The notes under the pieces are model-generated. The model did no database searches, had not been told where the DNA came from, and saw nothing but the letters and a program-made list of their open reading frames with translations. 12,965 bases of DNA, taken from the NCBI GenBank assembly GCA_021812925.1, contig JAKAMK010000012.1:1-12965 (forward strand). The letters run 5' to 3'. Position 1 is the stretch's first letter, and each line of letters begins with the position of its first letter. Source of the DNA: a bacterium. Lineage in GTDB: Bacteria > Patescibacteria > Paceibacteria > UBA9973 > UBA2103. Shown in pieces: positions 1-7,707 of the stretch. The translations under genes and the position numbers were made by a program.

Positions 1-13
1 TGGAAGGAACTGA

Positions 14-1915
14 TTACATCCCGATGAGGACCGGGATTACCATCGGCGCCTTGTTGGTGCGGGTGAAGAGGAATCCTGCCATGACGTCGGTCAGGTTGTT
101 CTTCACGTAGTCGAGGTCGACCGGGTTCATGCCCTTGGTCGAATCCTCGATGGTCTTCTTGATGAGGAGCCGCGCCTGATTCAGCATGTCCTGGTTCTCG
201 CGCAGGTACACGAAGCCGCGGCTGATGATGTCCGGGCTCTTCCTGAGCTTTCCGGTCTTCAGGTTCACGGTGGCAATGATGACGAACATGCCGTCTTTGG
301 CGAGCGCCTGGCGGTCGCGGATGACCACCTCCTGCATGTCGCCGATGGTGAAGCCGTCGACGACGAGCGCCGCATTCGGTACGCGTTGCTTGTGGATATT
401 GAGCTCACCGTCGACGATGTCGATGACGAGACCGTTGTCCGGGATGATGATGGTGTCCTTGGGACGTCCCGCCTGTTCGACCGCGCGCGCGTGGCAGGTG
501 GTCATCGAGCGGTAGCCGTAGTACGGCATGAAGAACTTCGCACCGACCTGCTGGTTCATCCACACGAGCTCGCCCGTGTTGCCGTGGCCGGTCGAGTGCA
601 CGTCCGAGGAACGGTAGTGCACCAAGGTCACGTTGTGACGGTAGAGATTGTCCTTCAGTTTCTGGACGTTTATCTCGTTGCCCGGAATGACGGATGAGGA
701 GAGCACGATGGTGTCGCGCTCATTAAGCGTGATGAACTTGTGCTGGCCGGTCGCGATGCGCATCAAGGCGGCGAACTCCTCGCCTTGCGCGCCGGTCGAG
801 AGGATGACGAGCTTATCGGGCGGATAGTCCTTCATCTCCTGCGCCGGAATGACCGTGCCTTTCTGTACCTTCAAGAGACCGGTCTTCTCGGCGATCTCGA
901 GGTTGTTCTTGATAGAGCGGCCCTCGGTCACCACTTTCTTCCCGTACTTCTCGGCGCTCTCGATGATGTGTATCATGCGTTCGAACTGCGACGCGAAGGT
1001 GCCGATGATGAGGCGCCCGTGCACGGTCTTCACGATGTCCTCCAAGGTCTGGTGCACGCGCTTCTCAGGGATGGAGAAGCCATCCTTCTCGGCGTTCGTC
1101 GAGTCGGCGATGAAGAAGATGTTCTTGTCTTTGCCGAGGTCGCCCCAGGTCTTCTGCTCGCGCGCGGACGGCGTGCCGTCCTCGTGGTCGAGCTTCAGGT
1201 CGCCCGAGATGACCACCTGGCCTTGCGGGGTCGTGATAGACGCGCCCATCGAATCGGGGATGGAGTGGGTCACCGGGAAGAACTTGACCTTCGTGCTCCC
1301 GATAGTGACCGAGTCGCCGACTTTCACGGTGTTGATTTCCGGTGCCGGCACGTCCGGGTACTCTTCCTGGCGCTTCTTTATCATCACGCCGGTCAATTCC
1401 TGCGTGTAGATAGGCGGCGTGCCGAAGCGGGGGAGCGTGAACGGGATGCCGCCGATGTGGTCTAGGTGACCGTGGGTAATGATGACCGCGCGGACACGGT
1501 CCTGGTTCTTCTCGAGGTACTTCGTGTTCGGAAGGAGGTAGTCGACGCCCTGGGTGCCGTCCTCAGAGACGAACTGGAAACCCGCATCGAAGACGAGGAT
1601 GTCGCCGTTCGCTTCTATGGCGCACATGTTGCGCCCCACTTCCTCGGCGCCGCCCAAGGGGATGATGCGCACGACATCCTTGCCCGGTGCTTCCGGGTAG
1701 TACTCGGCCGCCTTGGGGCCGCCGCGCGAGAGCGCGGTCGGGCGGCGGAGCATGCGCTGGATGCGTCGGCTTGCGCCGCCGGGGCGGCCTTTGCCGCCGC
1801 GAGAGCGGTTACCGCCACGTCCGCGCCCGCCGCGAGAGCGGTGGTCATCGCGTGATGGGGCCGGTTTCGGTTCTCCGCGCGAAGGCGCAGGGGCCGGTGC
1901 TGGTGCTTGACTCAT
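14..1915 (-). CDS. rnj: Ribonuclease J (metallo-beta-lactamase / beta-CASP RNase) with a basic N-terminal tail
   Basis: Cytoplasmic RNase of the J1/J2 family, which in other bacteria acts as a 5'-3' exonuclease and endonuclease in mRNA decay and rRNA maturation. The 633-residue product is longer than the usual ~555. The first ~75 residues are an extra Ala/Pro repeat (APAPAPAP) followed by an Arg/Gly-rich stretch, a likely disordered RNA-binding tail. The catalytic core follows: HGHLDH at 148-153, VTHSIPDS with His217, GDLKLD with Asp239, the TFASQFER and EGRS beta-CASP segments at ~306-333, and the HSTGH motif at 440-444. The usual P-x-HGEYR motif reads PYYGYRS here, so the expected metal-ligand His is Tyr466. 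The start is the first ATG of a frame conserved only from ~residue 78, so the tail length is less certain than the core. It lies 76 bases downstream of the solute-binding protein gene on the same strand and may share its transcript. Confidence 0.95.
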   Translation of the reverse strand: MSQAPAPAPAPSRGEPKPAPSRDDHRSRGGRGRGGNRSRGGKGRPGGASRRIQRMLRRPTALSRGGPKAAEYYPEAPGKDVVRIIPLGGAEEVGRNMCAIEANGDILVFDAGFQFVSEDGTQGVDYLLPNTKYLEKNQDRVRAVIITHGHLDHIGGIPFTLPRFGTPPIYTQELTGVMIKKRQEEYPDVPAPEINTVKVGDSVTIGSTKVKFFPVTHSIPDSMGASITTPQGQVVISGDLKLDHEDGTPSAREQKTWGDLGKDKNIFFIADSTNAEKDGFSIPEKRVHQTLEDIVKTVHGRLIIGTFASQFERMIHIIESAEKYGKKVVTEGRSIKNNLEIAEKTGLLKVQKGTVIPAQEMKDYPPDKLVILSTGAQGEEFAALMRIATGQHKFITLNERDTIVLSSSVIPGNEINVQKLKDNLYRHNVTLVHYRSSDVHSTGHGNTGELVWMNQQVGAKFFMPYYGYRSMTTCHARAVEQAGRPKDTIIIPDNGLVIDIVDGELNIHKQRVPNAALVVDGFTIGDMQEVVIRDRQALAKDGMFVIIATVNLKTGKLRKSPDIISRGFVYLRENQDMLNQARLLIKKTIEDSTKGMNPVDLDYVKNNLTDVMAGFLFTRTNKAPMVIPVLIGM

Positions 1916-1991
1916 GATTGATGCTAGTTAACTCGGGTTAATTGGTAAATTGGTTGAAACCCGTACGAAAATAATCGGCGAACGTAAGAAA

Positions 1992-3791
1992 TCAGTGGTT
2001 CTTCGCGAAGAAGGGCCACACCGAATCCGTATAGCGATACCACGTGGCCACCGAAGCGAACCGGTCCGACGGCGTCGTGATCTGCGGGAGCGCTACGCCC
2101 GAGAGGTCTCCCGGAATCGTATACGTGAAGTCCGGCGAGTAGATGAACGCAGCGGGGTACTCGCTCGCGACCGTGTCCTCTATCTTCTGGAGGTCGGCGA
2201 GGCGCGCCTTCGGGTCCGGATTCGTGCGCGCGTCCTCGAGGAGCGCGTCCACATCCTTGTTCGTGTACATCGCGATGTTCAATCCTGGGTCGTTGCGCTC
2301 CTGGGAATCCCAGAACGCGTAGAGGTCCTGGTTGCGCCCGATGACCATGCCGTAGAGGAGCGCGCCGTACTTCCTGGGCCGGATGACGTTCTGCGAGAGG
2401 TCGCCCGGCTCGTAGAGCTCGATGTCGACCGCGATGCCGAGCTTCTCCCAGTCCGCTTTCACTGCCGAAGCGACGCTCTTCAGTTCAGGCACGTTGCTCG
2501 TGCGGATGGTGATGCTCGAGAGCGTGTCCGAGCCTTTCTTCCACTCCCGTGCCGAGCCGTCGTAGGTCCACCCGGCGCCTTCGAGCACCTGCGCGGCGTC
2601 TGCCGTGGCGTTCGCCGAGGAGGGCACGGGCACCTGCTTCACGCTTCCGCCTGGCGGGACGGGCCCCATGATGGCGGTCGCGTAGCCGCTGAGCACGTCT
2701 TTCACGATGTGGGTACGGTCTATCGCGACCGAGAGCGCCTGCCGCACGGGTGCTTCCGCGTACACCTGCGTGTCGTTCGGATTCCAGAAGACGCCGAAGA
2801 CGCGGGCATACGGCGCGGTGAGCACGTGCGCGCCGTATGCGACACCGTAGGCGCTCTGCACGGAGCCGTTTGCGAGCGCCTGCGAGAGCGCGTCTGTCTG
2901 CGCGAAGAACTGGAAGCGGATGCTGTTCAGGAACGGCCGGCCGAGCACGTAGTGCGGATTCTCCGAGGCCGTCACGTTCGTTATGAGTCCCGATGCGTCA
3001 CGCGAGACGGACCCGACCGTGAACGGCCCGGCACCCACCGGATTCGTCTCGAGGTTCGAGAAGGGGAACTCCTCGTCCGAGATGTTCTGCCAGAGGTGCG
3101 AGGGGAGGATGCCGAGGGTCGTCTCGCCGAGGAACGGCGCGTACGGCTTCGTGAGCGTGAACTTCACGGTCCGTTCGCCGATCGCCTGCACGGAAACGCC
3201 CGACCAGTTCACATACTCCGGGCTCTTGAGCCCCGGGTCCTGCGCTTTCTCTACCGTGAAGACGACATCGGCCGCGGTCACGGGCGTACCGTCAGAGAAC
3301 TGCGCGGAGGGCTTGATGGTGAACGTGTAGGTCTTGCCGTCTGGCGAGACCGTATAGTTCTCCGCAAGTACCGGCACGAGCTTGCCCGAGCCGTCGAGGC
3401 CCATGAGCCCGGCGTAGGTGAGCGAAGCAAGGTCGCGATCGGCGTCGGTGATGGCGAGGAGCGGATTCACGAAGCGGGGACTGCCGACCTCTCCTTCGAC
3501 GAGCGTGCCGCCATAGGCGGGTACCTCGACGAGGAGCGTCTGCTCGAGCGCGTAGAGCCCCGCGACCGAAGCGATGGCGACGAGCGCGGCGAGCACGTAG
3601 AAGATGAAGCGGTCGCCGCTCGAGAGACGCCGGACCTGCTCGTCCGTCGCTTCGAGTGCCCGCACGGGAATCATGCGGGTGAATCGGTCGCGCCACGAGG
3701 GCACTGACATGTTTCCTCGGCCGAGTACGGCCGAGGAAAATCGGTCGCGCGCTTTCGCTAAGCGTTCGCGCGAGGTCGGAAAATCAATCAT
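1992..3791 (-). CDS. Membrane-anchored ABC-type peptide substrate-binding protein (SBP_bac_5 family)
   Basis: Extracytoplasmic solute-binding protein of the oligopeptide/dipeptide class (family 5). A family-typical domain begins at ~residue 95 and includes a segment like YEGLMGLDGSGKLVPVLAE at 126-144, SPDGKTYTFTIKP at 149-161, SDGTPVTAADVVFT at 166-179, and later a VRQALSVAIDR motif. There is no lipobox; a single hydrophobic helix at ~61-82 follows a charged 60-residue cytoplasmic segment, so the protein is probably tethered by an uncleaved N-terminal helix. The chosen ATG overlaps the secG stop as ATGA, which argues for translational coupling. A second candidate start is Met28 (codon at 3708-3710), which sits directly after a perfect 12-bp hairpin; that start would give 572 residues. 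No permease or ATPase genes are adjacent, so substrate and transport partners are unknown. It ends in TGA. Confidence 0.9.
   Translation of the reverse strand: MIDFPTSRERLAKARDRFSSAVLGRGNMSVPSWRDRFTRMIPVRALEATDEQVRRLSSGDRFIFYVLAALVAIASVAGLYALEQTLLVEVPAYGGTLVEGEVGSPRFVNPLLAITDADRDLASLTYAGLMGLDGSGKLVPVLAENYTVSPDGKTYTFTIKPSAQFSDGTPVTAADVVFTVEKAQDPGLKSPEYVNWSGVSVQAIGERTVKFTLTKPYAPFLGETTLGILPSHLWQNISDEEFPFSNLETNPVGAGPFTVGSVSRDASGLITNVTASENPHYVLGRPFLNSIRFQFFAQTDALSQALANGSVQSAYGVAYGAHVLTAPYARVFGVFWNPNDTQVYAEAPVRQALSVAIDRTHIVKDVLSGYATAIMGPVPPGGSVKQVPVPSSANATADAAQVLEGAGWTYDGSAREWKKGSDTLSSITIRTSNVPELKSVASAVKADWEKLGIAVDIELYEPGDLSQNVIRPRKYGALLYGMVIGRNQDLYAFWDSQERNDPGLNIAMYTNKDVDALLEDARTNPDPKARLADLQKIEDTVASEYPAAFIYSPDFTYTIPGDLSGVALPQITTPSDRFASVATWYRYTDSVWPFFAKNH
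3712..3739 (-). promoter_or_regulatory. Perfect 12-bp stem-loop just upstream of internal Met28 of the substrate-binding protein gene
   Basis: TTTCCTCGGCCG at 3712-3723 is the exact reverse complement of 3728-3739, with a 4-base loop. In the minus-strand message it ends one base before the ATG at 3710-3708. No U-tract follows in either direction, so it is not an obvious terminator. It could hide or set off the internal start, mark an mRNA processing site between secG and the next gene, or be a coincidence of GC-rich coding sequence. The structure is read directly from the sequence; the role is inferred. Confidence 0.45.
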
Positions 3792-4027
3792 GCGCCTCCC
3801 AGAAGGAAGTTCAGTATCGCTATCGCGACGAGGAGAACCGCGATCACGATGGTCGCGTTAAAGAGGAATTTCTCAGCGCCCCTGCGCTTATAGAATGTTG
3901 ACGCGAAGTTATCGCCTCCGAAGGCTCCCCCGAGCGTTGCACCGCGCTGCTGGAGCACGATGCCGACCACGAGGAGTATTGAGAGGATAGTTATCGCGTA
4001 TGGCAGTGCCGATACGAGTGCCTCCAT
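3788..4027 (-). CDS. secG: Protein translocase subunit SecG
   Basis: Small accessory subunit of the SecYEG channel in the cytoplasmic membrane, which assists SecA-driven protein export. With the ATG start at 4027 the product is 79 residues with two membrane helices, ~11-27 and ~57-76. The connecting loop carries the SecG-typical LLVVGIVLQQRGATLGGAFGG segment, and the RRGAEKFLFNATIV region leads into the second helix. A GTG seven codons upstream (4048) stays in frame, but it lies inside the 4-bp flank of a mobile-looking element and has no ribosome binding site, so the ATG is preferred. No strong Shine-Dalgarno is visible before the ATG either. The stop overlaps the next gene's start by four bases (ATGA). 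A promoter with -35 TTGAAC and -10 TATCGT ends about a dozen bases upstream of the ATG, so the leader would be very short. Confidence 0.93.
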   Translation of the reverse strand: MEALVSALPYAITILSILLVVGIVLQQRGATLGGAFGGDNFASTFYKRRGAEKFLFNATIVIAVLLVAIAILNFLLGGA

Positions 4028-4038
4028 CTGTAGGGCAG

Positions 4039-4068
4039 ACGATACCACGCCCCCACACCAATGTTCAA
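4039..4068 (-). promoter_or_regulatory. Predicted sigma70-type promoter of secG
   Basis: On the minus strand TTGAAC (4068-4063) is followed by an 18-base spacer and TATCGT (4044-4039). A TG dinucleotide precedes the -10 with one base between, giving an extended -10. The predicted start is near 4032, about five bases before the secG ATG. The spacer is mostly the terminal inverted repeat of the element at 4050-4131, so the -35 hexamer lies at the inner edge of that element and the -10 in the flanking DNA. Confidence 0.5.
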
Positions 4069-4131
4069 GTCCTTGTTTTGTACAGCCACGTGTTTGTCCA
4101 AGCAGTCTCTAGCAGGACATTGGTGTGGGGG
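4050..4131. mobile_element. 82-bp MITE-like inverted-repeat element, copy 1 (flanked by CACG direct repeats)
   Basis: Fifteen-base perfect terminal arms: CCCCCACACCAATGT at 4050-4064 and its reverse complement at 4117-4131. Pairing could extend inward by two more bases with one G-U. The element is flanked by CACG at 4046-4049 and at 4132-4135, which looks like a 4-bp target duplication. The outer 12 bases fit the consensus YCCSSRCACYAA shared with two other elements in the window. It carries no coding capacity. It lies between the terminator of the upstream minus-strand gene and secG, and supplies the spacer and part of the -35 of the likely secG promoter. Alternatives are a structured RNA or an operator pair; the exact flanking repeats favour insertion. 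Confidence 0.6.
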
Positions 4132-4187
4132 CACGCTGGGCGGTTCGGGCGCAAATAGGGGATGGGGGATGACGTCCGCATAATGAA

Positions 4188-4225
4188 AGGGCGTGCCCGG
4201 GAACGATTGTCCCCAAGCACGCCCT
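4188..4225 (-). terminator. Hairpin terminator after the three-helix membrane protein gene
   Basis: AGGGCGTGC at 4188-4196 pairs exactly with 4217-4225, and the enclosed 20 bases can form a further GGGAAC/GTCCCC-like stem. On the minus strand the hairpin starts five bases after the gene's stop codon and is followed by TTTCATT, a weak U-rich tail. Position and stem strength support a terminator; the tail is poor. Confidence 0.55.
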
Positions 4226-4230
4226 GTCGA

Positions 4231-4608
4231 TTATCGTCGCCGGATGCGGATAACGCGCGGATATGGAATCCTCGCGCTCGCTCGTCTCAAGTGCGCCCAA
4301 GCAAGGGCTACACCCACGAAGGCACTGATTCCTTCCCAGCCGAAGCCGAGGCGCAGCATGTCGTACGAAGCGTAGAAAGTCCCCACGATGCACAGGAGCG
4401 CAAGTGCGCCGAAGAACCAGGCTACTTCGCGCGCGTCGAGCCCGGCCTCCTTGTCCTTGTCCTCTACGGACTCTCCCCGTGCCTTGGCGATGCGTACGCG
4501 TACCTGCCGCGAGACTTCCTTGTCTCGAAAGTGCTGATGCGCCTTCGTGACGACGATAAACGAGAGAAAAATAACAACCGCGATTGCGGCAAATCCAAGC
4601 CAAGCCAT
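4231..4608 (-). CDS. Unrecognised three-helix membrane protein
   Basis: A 125-residue protein I cannot assign to a family. It has three hydrophobic segments: ~1-21 (starting MAWLGFAAIAVVIFLSF), ~64-84 (VAWFFGALALLCIVGTFYAS) and ~92-107 (ISAFVGVALAWAHL). A charged segment rich in Lys, Arg, Glu and Asp (~22-60) separates the first two, and the C-terminus is strongly basic (RVIRIRRR). It is a genuine gene by context: a TTGACT-17-GATAAT promoter, an AAAGGGG ribosome binding site five bases before the ATG, and a hairpin just after the TAA. It is divergent from groES, with the two promoters back to back. A role near the membrane or envelope is all that can be said; the cytoplasmic or external side of the charged loop is not determined. 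Confidence 0.75.
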   Translation of the reverse strand: MAWLGFAAIAVVIFLSFIVVTKAHQHFRDKEVSRQVRVRIAKARGESVEDKDKEAGLDAREVAWFFGALALLCIVGTFYASYDMLRLGFGWEGISAFVGVALAWAHLRRASARIPYPRVIRIRRR

Positions 4609-4613
4609 GCGAA

Positions 4614-4620
4614 CCCCTTT
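4614..4620 (-). promoter_or_regulatory. Ribosome binding site of the three-helix membrane protein gene
   Basis: AAAGGGG on the minus strand, five bases upstream of the ATG at 4608. It fixes this start and is one of the few clear Shine-Dalgarno sequences in the window. Confidence 0.6.
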
Positions 4621-4638
4621 GTGTTGGTGGACCTGACC

Positions 4639-4667
4639 ATTATCCTACGTACACTACGATTAGTCAA
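4639..4667 (-). promoter_or_regulatory. Predicted sigma70-type promoter of the three-helix membrane protein gene
   Basis: TTGACT (4667-4662), a 17-base spacer and GATAAT (4644-4639) on the minus strand, about 30 bases upstream of the ATG. Both hexamers are one or two bases from consensus with ideal spacing. Confidence 0.65.
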
Positions 4668-4711
4668 GGTTCGCTATCGCGTACCGGAGCGAGGGCTTCG
4701 GCGCGCAGAGC

Positions 4712-4740
4712 TTGAAAGGAGGTGCGCCTCGACCTATACT
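4712..4740 (+). promoter_or_regulatory. Predicted sigma70-type promoter of groES-groEL
   Basis: TTGAAA (4712-4717), a 17-base spacer and TATACT (4735-4740). Expected transcription start is near 4747, giving a leader of ~35 bases. The region shows no CIRCE inverted repeat (TTAGCACTC and its complement) and no HspR-type HAIR repeat, so HrcA or HspR control is not apparent here. The spacer contains a small GAGG/CCTC inverted repeat of uncertain meaning. Confidence 0.7.
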
Positions 4741-4770
4741 CCTCTCCACTGGGCGCTTATCCGTTTATAT

Positions 4771-4775
4771 AAGGA
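4771..4775 (+). promoter_or_regulatory. Ribosome binding site of groES
   Basis: AAGGA six bases upstream of the ATG at 4782; it supports this start. Confidence 0.6.
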
Positions 4776-4781
4776 ATACGT

Positions 4782-6730
<1,949 letters not shown>

Positions 6731-6754
6731 GAAAGTAAGCGATAGGCAGTAGGC

Positions 6755-6789
6755 AGCGAATGCGCGCCGCGAAGCGGCGCGCATTCGCT
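6755..6789 (+). terminator. Strong hairpin terminator between groEL and the convergent phosphatase gene
   Basis: AGCGAATGCGCGCCGC at 6755-6770 pairs perfectly with 6774-6789 around a GAA loop. On the plus strand it runs into CTTTCGC, a short U-run, 24 bases after the groEL stop. The histidine phosphatase converges and stops at 6796, so the hairpin may act in both directions, but no U-run follows on the minus strand. Just upstream, TAGGCAG occurs twice in tandem (6743-6749 and 6750-6756). Confidence 0.65.
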
Positions 6790-6795
6790 TTCGCA

Positions 6796-7545
6796 TTACT
6801 CAGGCGGCAGTTCGTTGTACGTCACGACCTCCCAGCCGTGCGTCGCATTCAGGAATTTCCACGGGTGCCATTCACAGACCGTGATGGCCGCGTTGTCAGA
6901 GGCGTTGAAGAACGAGAGCTTCACGTAGTCAGCCGCATGGAGCTTCTTACGGTAGAGGAGGTACGCGATGAGCATCTTCAGGAAGATGCTGTGGGTCACG
7001 ACGCAGGTGTCGTGGGAGCCTTCGAGCGCGAGGTACCTGAGGCACTTCTTCGCGCGCGTCTTCAGGTCTACGAAGTTCTCTTCGTCAGAGTAGCGGTAGT
7101 CGTCTCCGTGGTAGCCCTTGTCCATCGCATCCACGATGCGCGCGACCTCAGGGTCGTCGCCGTGCTTGCCGATGATCTCTGACGGGTTCTTACGCTCGCC
7201 GAGAAGACGCGAGAACCGCAGGGGCACCTTCAGGTGTCCGTTTATGATGGTCGCCGTCTCGCGAGCCCGTTCTAACGGGCTCGCGAGGATGAGGTCGATA
7301 GGGAAGCGCGTGAGGTACTTACCCGCGAGTTCGGCCTGGTGCTGTCCTTTCTCCGAGAGGCCACCGTCTTCTCCTTGGCGGACGCCTTCGGCGTTCAGGA
7401 TGGTCTCGCCATGACGTACGAAATAGAAACGCCGTGGGCGCATCGCGAGGAGGAAGAAGATGAGGAGGAAGACGCCGGCAGTGATGAGGGCGGTCGTGAC
7501 GGAAAGGTTCGGGATGATGTACGCAAAGAGCGTGGCACTCGACAT
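6796..7545 (-). CDS. Membrane-anchored histidine phosphatase family protein
   Basis: Phosphoglycerate-mutase-like (histidine acid phosphatase clan 1) protein of 249 residues with this start. An N-terminal hydrophobic helix at ~14-35 (ALITAGVFLLIFFLLAM) ends in Arg-rich RPRR and leads into the catalytic core, which would therefore face the cytoplasm by the positive-inside rule. FVRHGET at 42-48 has the phospho-accepting His45. SPLERARETA at 89-98 gives the conserved Arg residues, Glu117-Arg118 (LLGER) is at the usual acid position, and VVTHSIF contains the second catalytic His185. The substrate is unknown: family members act on sugar phosphates, proteins or nucleotides. A longer reading with an ATG at 7587 would start inside the inverted-repeat element, so the ATG at 7545, directly after a TATACT box, is preferred. 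It converges on groEL. Confidence 0.88.
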   Translation of the reverse strand: MSSATLFAYIIPNLSVTTALITAGVFLLIFFLLAMRPRRFYFVRHGETILNAEGVRQGEDGGLSEKGQHQAELAGKYLTRFPIDLILASPLERARETATIINGHLKVPLRFSRLLGERKNPSEIIGKHGDDPEVARIVDAMDKGYHGDDYRYSDEENFVDLKTRAKKCLRYLALEGSHDTCVVTHSIFLKMLIAYLLYRKKLHAADYVKLSFFNASDNAAITVCEWHPWKFLNATHGWEVVTYNELPPE

Positions 7546-7551
7546 GGAGCC

Positions 7552-7557
7552 AGTATA
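7552..7557 (-). promoter_or_regulatory. Possible -10 box of the histidine phosphatase gene
   Basis: TATACT on the minus strand, ending seven bases before the ATG at 7545, which would make the transcript leaderless or nearly so. No convincing -35 lies 16-18 bases upstream, where the arm of the inverted-repeat element sits. The box overlaps the left flank (TATA) of that element. Confidence 0.35.
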
Positions 7558-7638
7558 CCCGGGCACTAACCGTGCACGCGAGCGCATGCTGTGAGTTCGA
7601 GGACTCGGTGCGTACCGACGCAGCGGTTAGTGCCCGGG
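7558..7638. mobile_element. 81-bp MITE-like inverted-repeat element, copy 2 (flanks TATA / TAGA)
   Basis: Terminal arms CCCGGGCACTAACCG (7558-7572) and its exact complement (7624-7638). Pairing continues with TGC/GCA (7573-7575 with 7620-7622) after one bulged G. The outer 12 bases fit the shared YCCSSRCACYAA consensus. Flanks are TATA (7554-7557) and TAGA (7639-7642), an imperfect 4-bp repeat that could be an aged target duplication. The interior holds two small hairpins, GAGT/ACTC (7593-7606) and GGT/ACC (7607-7616). It sits in the divergent region between the phosphatase and the efflux operon, 13 bases from the phosphatase start. It has no coding capacity. Confidence 0.5.
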
Positions 7639-7673
7639 TAGAGCCGATGGAAAGAGGCGCTTCGTGCGCGACG

Positions 7674-7701
7674 TGCAAAATCGTTTAGAGCACCGTAGTA
7701 T
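7674..7701 (+). promoter_or_regulatory. Possible promoter of the efflux operon
   Basis: TGCAAA (7674-7679), a 16-base spacer and TAGTAT (7696-7701), ending six bases before the ATG at 7708. If used, the message would be leaderless. Both hexamers are only partial matches. Confidence 0.3.
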
Positions 7702-7707
7702 AGGGCC

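Noticed and set aside
1934..1963. CGGGTT/AACCCG inverted repeat with two ACCAATT copies upstream of rnj
   Set aside because: The stem is only 6 bp with an 18-base loop and no U-run or conserved operator is recognisable, so I could not support a terminator or promoter call.
1950..3707. A 585-codon open frame on the plus strand opposite the substrate-binding protein gene
   Set aside because: It is a frame-shadow in GC-rich coding DNA: Arg/Glu/Val-rich with no recognisable domain, while the minus-strand product has clear family motifs, a membrane helix and coupling to secG.
4028..4048. A longer SecG starting at GTG 4048
   Set aside because: The extra seven codons overlap the predicted -10 and the flank of the inserted element, and SecG proteins normally begin a few residues before the first helix, as the ATG at 4027 gives.
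4049..4132. Copy 1 as a tRNA or tRNA-like gene because of GTTCAAGTCC
   Set aside because: The closing stem is 15-18 bp instead of a 7-bp acceptor, the T-arm-like motif lies at the 5' side, and no D or anticodon arm can be drawn.
4714..4724. AAAGGAGGTG as a perfect Shine-Dalgarno for a gene before groES
   Set aside because: It lies between the -35 and -10 of the groES promoter, so it would not be in the groES transcript, and no start codon with a plausible frame follows at the right distance.
7546..7587. A longer histidine phosphatase starting at ATG 7587
   Set aside because: The added 14 residues would be encoded by the inverted-repeat arm of copy 2 and by the TATACT box; the ATG at 7545 is the natural start before the membrane helix.
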